Positions 17,086-23,854 of a DNA stretch of 55,854 nucleotides are shown here, in pieces (positions within the stretch are counted from its first letter, which is position 1; every line of letters starts with the position of its first letter). The notes beneath the pieces are model-generated. The model was not told where the DNA came from and did not search any database. It saw nothing but the letters and a program-made list of their open reading frames with translations. This stretch comes from an uncultured Clostridia bacterium. GTDB taxonomy: Bacteria; Bacillota; Clostridia; UBA1381. Location: positions 1-55,854 of the forward strand of contig CAKSDE010000019.1 of NCBI GenBank assembly GCA_934444735.1, in the 5' to 3' direction. The position numbers were made by a program, and so were the translations under genes.

Positions 17086-18438
17086 TTATAATTTACATTT
17101 TACAAATTTGCCCCAGCCCGATTCTCCCACAAACTCGCCTTTATCGTATACAAGTCTGCCGCGTGAATACGTCTGTTCGGGATAGCCTTTGAGCTTTATA
17201 CCCTCCCAGATCGTATGGTCGCAATCGGAATGCATTTTATCATTTGTAATTGTAAATTCTGTTTTCGGGTTGTAGATGACAATATCTGCATCTTTTCCGA
17301 TTGCTATGCTGCCTTTGCCACGGCAGCCGAAAATTTTTGCCGGGTTTTCGGAGCATATCTCCACCGCTTTTTCATATGTGATTTTCCCCTCATTTGCCGC
17401 GGATAGCATATACGGATACATATTTTCGATACCCGCACAGCCGTTCGGAATTTTTGTGAAGTCGTCCTTACCCCAATCCTTTTCGTATGATTGGAACGGG
17501 CAGTGGTCTGTTGCGATTGTATCAATATCGCCGCGTTTGATTGCCTCCCAGAGAGCCTGTCTGCTCTCTTCACCTTTCATCGGCGGTGAGCAGACGAAGT
17601 TTCTGCCGTCCTCGCGCTTATATACGTCGCAGGTAAATTCAAGATATTGCGGACAGGTTTCGGCATAAATTTTATACCCTTCGTCTTTTGCTTGTGTGAC
17701 CGCTTTTACCCCCTCCTTGTTTGCAAGATGAACGATATAAAGAGGTGCGTCAAGCGCTTTTGCCCATTGAATTGCGCGAATGTCCGCCTCCGCCTCAACA
17801 AATTCGGGACGTGACATATAGTGATACCATGCGCTCCGCTTGCCCTCGCTTAAATACTGCGCGGTAAGCGTATTTACCATTTCGTTGTTTTCGGCATGAA
17901 CTCCGATAAGTGCGCCGCACTCCTTTGCTTTTTTAAGTACCTTATAGAAAACACCGTCGGTAACGCCGAAATCGTATACCATAAACACTTTAAAGGACGG
18001 AACACCGAATTTAACCGCATCTTCAATCGAATCGAGCAAATCTCCGCTTACGTCTTTAACCGCAACGTGATAGGAATAATCCACCGCCGCAACGGGTGCG
18101 CACATTGCGTCACGCCGTTTTACCGCGTCTACCATTGTTTCGCCGAAATCCTGAAGGACGAAATCAAATACCGTTGTTGTACCGCCGCAGGCTGCCGCTC
18201 TTGTCCCGGCAAAATAATCGTCGGAGGAAATCGTGCCGCCGAACGGCATTGCAAGGTGCGTGTGTGCGTCGATTGCTCCGGGAAGAACCAACTTCCCGGA
18301 GGCATCGACCACCTTTGCGTTATCGGTCGGTGCAATATCTGTGCCTATTTGTGTTATTTTTCCGTTTTCAACAGCTACGTCAGCCTTAAAGCTTTCCGAA
18401 CCGTTTACAACTGTTCCGTTTTTTATCAGTAACTCCAT
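17086..18438 (-). CDS. pydB: Dihydropyrimidinase (cyclic amidohydrolase)
   Basis: Opens dihydrouracil to N-carbamoyl-beta-alanine. 450 residues in the amidohydrolase superfamily TIM barrel with the complete binuclear metal site: H59 and H61 in DAHTHL, the carboxylated lysine K150 in SFKVFM, H181 (GVHAEN), H237 (YIVHLAN) and D311 (ATDHCPF). Y155, five residues after the lysine, corresponds to the substrate-stabilising tyrosine of dihydropyrimidinases and D-hydantoinases. AAGGAGGATG gives a strong RBS only 12 nt behind the stop of the binding-protein gene. Confidence 0.95.
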   Translation of the reverse strand: MELLIKNGTVVNGSESFKADVAVENGKITQIGTDIAPTDNAKVVDASGKLVLPGAIDAHTHLAMPFGGTISSDDYFAGTRAAACGGTTTVFDFVLQDFGETMVDAVKRRDAMCAPVAAVDYSYHVAVKDVSGDLLDSIEDAVKFGVPSFKVFMVYDFGVTDGVFYKVLKKAKECGALIGVHAENNEMVNTLTAQYLSEGKRSAWYHYMSRPEFVEAEADIRAIQWAKALDAPLYIVHLANKEGVKAVTQAKDEGYKIYAETCPQYLEFTCDVYKREDGRNFVCSPPMKGEESRQALWEAIKRGDIDTIATDHCPFQSYEKDWGKDDFTKIPNGCAGIENMYPYMLSAANEGKITYEKAVEICSENPAKIFGCRGKGSIAIGKDADIVIYNPKTEFTITNDKMHSDCDHTIWEGIKLKGYPEQTYSRGRLVYDKGEFVGESGWGKFVKCKL

Positions 18439-18450
18439 AGAGCATCCTCC

Positions 18451-19536
18451 TTACTTTTTATAGACAAGTACCAAACCCGATCTTTGATAAATCTGAGCTA
18501 TCTCCAATAAATCCATACCGCCCGAGTTTGCGGAAATCAGGTTCGATACCCACGTTACACCGAAATCAACAGTGCCGTTATTTACAGCGGTTGTTTCACC
18601 AATATCGCCGCCGCCCGAAACAATATCAACATTCAAGCCGACTTCATCATAATATCCCTTTGCCTTTGCAACGAAATATCCCATAAACTGTGCCTGCGGC
18701 AGCCATTTGAGCTGGATTGAAACATCTTTCTTTTCGGGTGTACCGAAATCACCGCTTTTTGCCGCCTCAAGATATGATGTGTCGCGGATATCGTCCAATG
18801 TAAGAGAGTTAAGCTTGTCCGCTGCTGCCGAATCATCTAACTTGATATATTTTTTAGCCAAATCAAGCGTTTGCTGCATTGCCTCTTCGTCCATTTTGCC
18901 GTAATCCGAAACGCTGTTGCCTTTTGTATCGGTTTTTATCAGCTTTGCAACCTCTTTTGCCATGTATTTCTGGTGATCTGTCGATACGGACGAGCCCGCC
19001 TCAAAAACAATCTGTGCCGCCTCGTCGGGATTTTCGCAAGCATATTCCCAGCCTTTTAATGACGCCGACAAAAATGCCTTAACCGTGTTCGGGTTTTGTG
19101 CTGCAAATTCTTTTGTACAGAATATATTATCTTCAAGCATTGCAACACCCTGATCGTTCATATCAATCGTCCCGACCGTATCGCCGTAGCCGTAACCGCC
19201 TTCGTAATCGTTTACTACCAAGCCGAGCTCGTTATATGTCATAGCCGAGGCAAGGGTGATAGAGTCATCGTCAAACCCGTCCATATCAAATGACTGTACC
19301 AAATAATCGGTACTCTTTCCGTATTTCGTCAAAAGTGCCTGAATTTCATATTCGTTTCCGAGTCCCCAGTTTCCGACCTTTCCCTCATCGGCAGCGGATA
19401 CAATGCGCTCTTCATCTGTCATTTCCGCCTTCGGAGCATCTTCCTCCGATGCTTTCTCCTGCTTTCCGCAGCCGCCGAGCATTGAAACGAGCATTGCCGT
19501 TATTGTTAACATTCCAAATAATTTTTTCTTTTTCAT
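18451..19536 (-). CDS. NMT1/THI5-like ABC substrate-binding lipoprotein, apparently circularly permuted
   Basis: A 361-residue lipoprotein (lipobox LGGC, lipidated C23) that should deliver a pyrimidine or precursor to the permeases encoded just upstream. The block order is reversed relative to the family. Residues about 50-265 (GKVGNWGLGNEYE, SFDMDGFDDDSITLASAMTY, LEDNIFCTKEF, LSASLKGWEYACENPDEAA) correspond to the usual second lobe and C-terminus. Residues about 271-361 (SIQLKWLPQAQFMGYFVAKA, NNGTVDFGVTW, IAQIYQRSGLVLVYKK) are the usual start of the mature protein. The junction TPEKKD joins old C- to old N-terminus. The new termini fall just after the RSGLVLV strand, where family members normally continue into KVG. 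The frame is open throughout with a normal signal peptide and stop. Confidence 0.88.
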   Translation of the reverse strand: MKKKKLFGMLTITAMLVSMLGGCGKQEKASEEDAPKAEMTDEERIVSAADEGKVGNWGLGNEYEIQALLTKYGKSTDYLVQSFDMDGFDDDSITLASAMTYNELGLVVNDYEGGYGYGDTVGTIDMNDQGVAMLEDNIFCTKEFAAQNPNTVKAFLSASLKGWEYACENPDEAAQIVFEAGSSVSTDHQKYMAKEVAKLIKTDTKGNSVSDYGKMDEEAMQQTLDLAKKYIKLDDSAAADKLNSLTLDDIRDTSYLEAAKSGDFGTPEKKDVSIQLKWLPQAQFMGYFVAKAKGYYDEVGLNVDIVSGGGDIGETTAVNNGTVDFGVTWVSNLISANSGGMDLLEIAQIYQRSGLVLVYKK

Positions 19537-19589
19537 TTTAATTCCTTCTTTCTTTGTGTTTAATATTTATATACATTAAAGAAAAGTGT

Positions 19590-20387
19590 TTATGTATTTC
19601 TTTTCTTTAAATATATACCCTCTATTGCCAGAAGCAGTACGAACAACGCAATTCCTATAATACACGCAACCGCAATATATGCCCACGCTGTCGAATACTG
19701 TGCGATAAGAATATTCTCACGGATTTGCCGCCCGACTCCGGCTCGGTATTCGGCAAAGTATTCGCTTACAAGCGCTGTTATAACGCTTGACGGAACGCTT
19801 ACCTTTAATGCCGTAAATATATACGGAATACTGTTCGGCAGTCTTAACTTTAAAAATACAGTCCTTTTGTCCGCCGCGTATGATTTCATTAAATCCAGCG
19901 AAAACGGTTTTAATTCGGTAAGACCGCGGTATGCATTGATACTCATCGATGCCATACACATAAGAGTTACAACAATTATTTTTGCAACCGTGCTTCTGAC
20001 CGACGCATCGGAGCTTACGTCCTTTGTCCAGTTCATAATAACCGGTGCCATAGCGACTATCGGGATTGCGTTAAATGCCGATATGACAGTCAGTCCGCCT
20101 TTGCCGAATCGCGGTGATATTGTTGCACCGATCGCAGCCGCATATCCCAGAACCGAGCCTAACAGTAAACCGATTATTATAACAAGCATCGACGCTCTCA
20201 CATTCGGCATAATCTTATCTGTGTTATCTGCAACGATGCTTAAAATTCTCGTCGGATACGGTAAAATATACTCGTCCGTTTTTAAAAGACTGTGCAAAAC
20301 TCCCGTTTGCCACATACCGATTATTAAAATGCCGAATATGAGCGGATAAAGAATTGATGTGACGGAATCAAGCCGTTTTTTAATCAT
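19590..20387 (-). CDS. ABC transporter permease (SsuC/TauC/ThiX type), first of two
   Basis: 265 residues with about six membrane segments and the cytoplasmic coupling-loop pattern of binding-protein-dependent permeases (EAA-like region around 160-195, KSYAADKRTVFLKLRLPNSI). It starts 5 nt after the stop of the other permease gene, with AGGAGTGATT as RBS, so the two are translationally coupled and probably form a heterodimeric channel. Substrate is inferred from the pyd context: uracil, thymine, a nucleobase derivative or an HMP-like pyrimidine. Confidence 0.9.
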   Translation of the reverse strand: MIKKRLDSVTSILYPLIFGILIIGMWQTGVLHSLLKTDEYILPYPTRILSIVADNTDKIMPNVRASMLVIIIGLLLGSVLGYAAAIGATISPRFGKGGLTVISAFNAIPIVAMAPVIMNWTKDVSSDASVRSTVAKIIVVTLMCMASMSINAYRGLTELKPFSLDLMKSYAADKRTVFLKLRLPNSIPYIFTALKVSVPSSVITALVSEYFAEYRAGVGRQIRENILIAQYSTAWAYIAVACIIGIALFVLLLAIEGIYLKKRNT

Positions 20388-20392
20388 TCAAA

Positions 20393-21217
20393 TCACTCCT
20401 TTCCCGATTTGGCTTTTCTTTTATAGGGACATAAAACATATTCCAAAAGTCCCATCACCGAAAAGCTGAGTATTCCGATTATTGCACTGAAAAATACAAT
20501 CTGCCAGAATACGTATCTTGTCATTGCACCCTTTAGCGCCTGTGATAACAGGCACCCGAGTCCGATTCCGCCTTGCAGTGTATCTACAAGGATTGACGCC
20601 GTTATCGCCATTGGTGCGGAAATCTTTAAGCCTGTAAAAAAGTACGGAATACACGCCGGTATCATTGTTTTTATGTATATCTGCAATTTATTCGCTGCGT
20701 ATGAATACATAAGCTCGTGTTTTTCGCGGCTCACAGCCTTAAAACCTGCAAGAGTATTCGTTGCAACCGGATAAAATGTAAGGATTGCCGCTATTACAAC
20801 ACGGCTCACGGTTATATCTCCCGTAAGTGCATTTATAATCGGCGCCATACCCAAGATCGGTATCATCTGAATCAGCATAAGATACGGAAACGCTATTTTT
20901 TCAATCGGTTTCCACAGACTCATCAAAAGCGCAAGCACAAAACCGCATACAATACCTATTATATATCCTATACCTGCACGCGACAGGGTTGCCGCCGCAT
21001 TTGTCATTACCATTTGCAATGCAGTCTGTCCGCCGTTTATGGTTCTGCCGCTGATAACGGATTCAATTATCCCCGAAAGATGCGGCAGAATATTTTCAGG
21101 GGTTCTTTTTGTTGCCGCAACAACAAATGCAAATATTTCCCAAACAGCTATGATAAGAAAAATCCATAGAATCGTCATGAAGTATTTCTTATCGGCAAGC
21201 TTTTTTATGCCTTTCAT
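20393..21217 (-). CDS. ABC transporter permease (SsuC/TauC/ThiX type), second of two
   Basis: 274 residues, about six membrane segments, with the coupling motif region MYSYAANKLQIYIKTMIPAC around 180. Related to but clearly different from the downstream permease; both share one ATPase and one binding protein. A TTG at 21232 lies inside the Shine-Dalgarno sequence. The ATG at 21217, 5 nt behind GGAGGTGAT, is the proper start. It follows the ATPase gene by 20 nt. Confidence 0.9.
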   Translation of the reverse strand: MKGIKKLADKKYFMTILWIFLIIAVWEIFAFVVAATKRTPENILPHLSGIIESVISGRTINGGQTALQMVMTNAAATLSRAGIGYIIGIVCGFVLALLMSLWKPIEKIAFPYLMLIQMIPILGMAPIINALTGDITVSRVVIAAILTFYPVATNTLAGFKAVSREKHELMYSYAANKLQIYIKTMIPACIPYFFTGLKISAPMAITASILVDTLQGGIGLGCLLSQALKGAMTRYVFWQIVFFSAIIGILSFSVMGLLEYVLCPYKRKAKSGKE

Positions 21218-21237
21218 AGGTATCACCTCCAAATAAA

Positions 21238-22017
21238 TTACACACCCTCAAAGCTGTTTCTTACCTTTGCAACAAGCTCGGTAAATTCCGGCGTGCTTTT
21301 CATCTCCATTGTCCTCGGACGCGGCAGGTTTATGTCAACCACTGCCGAAAGTCTGCCGGGGTGCGGTGAGAGTACGCATACCTTATCGGATAAGAAAACC
21401 GATTCCTGAATATTGTGCGTTACAAAGATGATGGTTTTGTTTGTTTTTCTCCAAATCTTTAAAAGGTCAACGTGCAGTTTTTCTCTTGTAAACTCATCAA
21501 GTGCGGAAAACGGCTCGTCCATCAAAAGGATTTCCGGCTGAATGGCAAGTGCCCTTGCAATTCCGACTCTTTGCTGCATACCGCCCGAGAGCTGATGCGG
21601 ATAATGATTTGCAAACTCGGTAAGTCCTACAAGCTCAAGCATCTTTTCGGCGCGCTCATTCTGCTCCTTTTTGGGGACGTGCATGATTTCGAGCGGAAGC
21701 ATAATATTTTTCTTTACCGTCCGCCATTCATAAAGCACCGCGTTTTGGAACACAATCCCATATCTTCTCTTTAATCTTGCCTCATGAGGACTTTCACCCG
21801 ATATTTTAATATCTCCCGATGACGGAGTAAGCAAGTCGGCTATAATTCGGAGAAGTGTTGTTTTACCGCAGCCCGACGGACCTACCAGCGAAACAAATTC
21901 GCCTTTTTCTATATCAAGCGTAACGCCTGTTAAAGCGGTTACATCTCTGCCGTCATTTGTGCGATAGACCATTCCTATGTCTTTTAACATAATTTCCGTA
22001 TTATTGGTTACTGCCAT
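21238..22017 (-). CDS. ABC transporter ATP-binding protein (SsuB/TauB/ThiZ type)
   Basis: First gene of the pyrimidine operon. 259 residues with all nucleotide-binding motifs: Walker A GPSGCGKTT, Q-loop VFQNAVLYEW, signature LSGGMQQR, Walker B ILLMDEPFSALD and the switch histidine in FVTHNIQES. It energises the two permeases encoded downstream. A TTG at 22059 would extend it into the leader hairpin. The ATG at 22017 with AAGGAAGTG upstream is clearly better. Confidence 0.95.
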   Translation of the reverse strand: MAVTNNTEIMLKDIGMVYRTNDGRDVTALTGVTLDIEKGEFVSLVGPSGCGKTTLLRIIADLLTPSSGDIKISGESPHEARLKRRYGIVFQNAVLYEWRTVKKNIMLPLEIMHVPKKEQNERAEKMLELVGLTEFANHYPHQLSGGMQQRVGIARALAIQPEILLMDEPFSALDEFTREKLHVDLLKIWRKTNKTIIFVTHNIQESVFLSDKVCVLSPHPGRLSAVVDINLPRPRTMEMKSTPEFTELVAKVRNSFEGV

Positions 22018-22049
22018 ATATAACACTTCCTTTTCGGTATAAAATAAAA

Positions 22050-22091
22050 CAGCAGACAAAGCTGTCCTTTAAAAGACGCCTTTGTCTGCTG
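22050..22091 (-). terminator. Terminator-like leader hairpin before the pyrimidine operon (possible attenuator)
   Basis: Arms 22080-22091 and 22050-22061 (CAGCAGACAAAG/CTTTGTCTGCTG) are perfect over 12 bp, with further pairing of the loop. On the minus strand a T-rich run follows. It sits between the promoter (22121-22149) and the first gene, so it can only control read-through into the operon. No known riboswitch aptamer is evident in the roughly 20 nt upstream. Confidence 0.7.
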
Positions 22092-22120
22092 CTTTTCTTT
22101 GTAAGAATTATTATGGCTCT

Positions 22121-22149
22121 ATTATAGCTTGAAAACTTTTTGATGTCAA
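22121..22149 (-). promoter_or_regulatory. Consensus sigma-A promoter of the pyrimidine operon
   Basis: Perfect TTGACA (22149-22144) and TATAAT (22126-22121) on the minus strand, spacer 17 bp; leader about 97 nt to the ATG at 22017. Confidence 0.9.
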
Positions 22150-22355
22150 TATGTTTTTTTGAATTTGTTGTTTAGACACAAAAACTCATACCGAAATATG
22201 TGCCAGAGCACATTTTAAGGCAAGAAAATAATATATCTCATATTCCAACTTTACCTCCGTAAAAATTATTTCCGACTGCTTTATCATACTTGTGTAATTT
22301 TTTTACCAAGTCATTGCAAATTCGGTTGTTTCGGTATTTTCTGCATTACCAATGC
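22150..22355. other. Intergenic DNA upstream of the pyrimidine operon
   Basis: No gene seen. It may hold regulator sites for the promoter at 22121-22149, but no dyad stands out. A CTGCATT-ACC-AATGCAG hairpin lies at 22341-22357, directly before the dispersed repeat. Confidence 0.4.
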
Positions 22356-22456
22356 AGATTCGCAAAGACTAATCTGCTTACCAAAAAAATAGAATTACCA
22401 GAGTCGCCGGCCGACCTAATTCCGTATGAAATAATTGCGGAATGCGGTCGGCTATT
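22356..22456 (+). repeat. Dispersed repeat with terminator-like hairpin, copy 1
   Basis: About 100 bp nearly identical to the reverse complement of 48653-48748. It begins ATTCGCAAAGACTAATCTGC, passes an A-rich run, and ends in an imperfect stem of GCCGACC...GGTCGGC with inner ATTCCG/CGGAAT, followed by T-rich DNA. A short reading frame that crosses it is not convincing as a gene. Confidence 0.8.
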
Positions 22457-22495
22457 TTTAATTTTTGAGGTATAAAAATCCTGAACAAAAAAATA

Positions 22496-22534
22496 AAGGC
22501 TTTGATTTCAACATTATGCTGAAATCAAAGCCTT
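22496..22534 (-). terminator. Terminator of the SGNH esterase gene / glycan operon
   Basis: Perfect 15-bp stem (22496-22510 with 22520-22534). On the minus strand it is followed by a run of T residues. It closes the run of genes that begins at 42,454. Confidence 0.92.
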
Positions 22535-22616
22535 CTTAATAAATATTCAATTATAGCTACTCGTTTTGTACCATCGAGAGATTTTAAATATTACGAACAT
22601 TTTCTTAATATATTCG

Positions 22617-23606
22617 TTACACCAAAAAATCTTTCACTTTCTCATATATATTGTATCCCATCTTCATATGCCCCTCGGTTGACGGATGTGTTCCGTCAGC
22701 TGTAAGTATCCCCGATTCGCAAACAATATCTCGTCCGTCTATCAAAAGGACTCTTTCCTTATCAAACTCATTGCACTTTTTCCTTATCATAGCGTCAAAT
22801 TCCATGCAAGTGTTTTTTGCGTCGCCATCCTCGTAATACCTATTATTATCAAATATAGTGGTAAATACAAGCTTTTTTCCGGTTTTATACATGGTATCGG
22901 CAAAATCTTCAAACCTCTTTAAAAATTCATCCGGTGCCCATATCATATTAATCCCCAGTTCCAAAAATGCGCAGTCCCAATCGTTGCGTTCCGCAAAGCT
23001 CTGTGCTATTTTGGTATTGCAAAAACAAGCGCCGGCTAATCCTTTTGCCAGACAATCCATACCCAAAAGATTTGCCAGAACATTGACATATGTAATCGGA
23101 TAATACACAGAGCCTATCCCCTGCGATATTGACGAACCGTAACAAAGTATGGTTTTTTCCGGCATTTCTTCCTTTTTCGGCGGACGTATCGGATATCCTA
23201 AAGAATCTATCCCGCACACCGTTATCATTCCTTTAAAATGCAGTCTCCACACATTTTTTGAAAACAGATTATTCTTGTAAAAACTCTCATCCAACCCGTC
23301 AAGCACTTTAGGAATATACAGCTCTATTCTTGTAATCACGCCCTCTTGCAAAATAAATTCTTCTAATACACAATCTCCATAATATACCGTAACATGCGCC
23401 TCTCCGATTTCGCTCATCAGACTCACAAAAGTTTCCGGTGCCTCAGTCACAAACCGCATCTCGGCATTGCAAGCATACCCCGACATTTTTTTGACACCGT
23501 ATTCTAAATTTTCGGTCACACCTTCACTGTAACGTAAAAGTCTCATTCCGTATGGTCTTTTTATAATCCCATCAACATTATGATACATTACATTATCTAT
23601 TATCAT
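22617..23606 (-). CDS. SGNH/GDSL-family esterase with N-terminal beta-sandwich (CE2-like layout)
   Basis: 329 residues, no signal peptide, so cytosolic. The first 130 residues form a beta-rich domain. The SGNH hydrolase domain follows: block I CYGSSISQG with the Ser of GSS (S159) as nucleophile, block III LGIN, and the catalytic DGTHPSTEGH near residue 307. The layout resembles carbohydrate deacetylases of family CE2, so removal of acetyl groups from imported oligosaccharides is plausible; this is inference. AAAGGAG precedes the ATG. It is separated from the SLH gene upstream by a MITE-like element, but the flanking duplications show the two genes were once about 20 bp apart. Confidence 0.85.
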   Translation of the reverse strand: MIIDNVMYHNVDGIIKRPYGMRLLRYSEGVTENLEYGVKKMSGYACNAEMRFVTEAPETFVSLMSEIGEAHVTVYYGDCVLEEFILQEGVITRIELYIPKVLDGLDESFYKNNLFSKNVWRLHFKGMITVCGIDSLGYPIRPPKKEEMPEKTILCYGSSISQGIGSVYYPITYVNVLANLLGMDCLAKGLAGACFCNTKIAQSFAERNDWDCAFLELGINMIWAPDEFLKRFEDFADTMYKTGKKLVFTTIFDNNRYYEDGDAKNTCMEFDAMIRKKCNEFDKERVLLIDGRDIVCESGILTADGTHPSTEGHMKMGYNIYEKVKDFLV

Positions 23607-23636
23607 TTTTTGTTCTCCTTTTAGTTATCTTATTAT

Positions 23637-23852
23637 AGGTAATTGTAAAATGTAAATTTTACAATTAGCCACCATTCTTATAGTGGGGTTATCAGGGGGT
23701 GGCACCCCCTGATTTATAATCAAAAATAACGACATGTGCGTCATTTTTGGCTGAAATAAAAAGTTTCAACCCGGCATAAAATTAAAATCAGATGGAACTT
23801 TTTATTTCTACCTAAGAATTTTAATTGAAAAACGTCAGTTTTACAATTACCT
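23637..23852. mobile_element. 216-bp MITE-like palindromic element with 13-bp flanking direct repeats
   Basis: Ends are the perfect 14-bp inverted repeats AGGTAATTGTAAAA (23637-23650) and its complement (23839-23852). AGTTATCTTATTA occurs on both sides (23623-23635 and 23853-23865) like a target duplication. Inside are further hairpins: TCAGGGGGT-GGC-ACCCCCTGA near 23692-23712 and long arms GAAATAAAAAGTT/AACTTTTTATTTC near 23752-23809. There is no reading frame, so it would need a transposase supplied elsewhere. Confidence 0.8.
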
Positions 23853-23854
23853 AG

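Noticed and set aside
18451..19536. Reading the binding protein as two genes joined by a frameshift or misassembly
   Set aside because: One continuous frame with signal peptide, linker, normal stop and regular spacing to both neighbours; no sign of a junction artefact. Only reads could exclude it fully, so it stays a caveat.
22290..22475. 61-codon plus-strand reading frame across the dispersed repeat
   Set aside because: No RBS, ends inside a terminator-like hairpin, and the part shared with the second repeat copy lies in a different context there. Best explained by the repeat.
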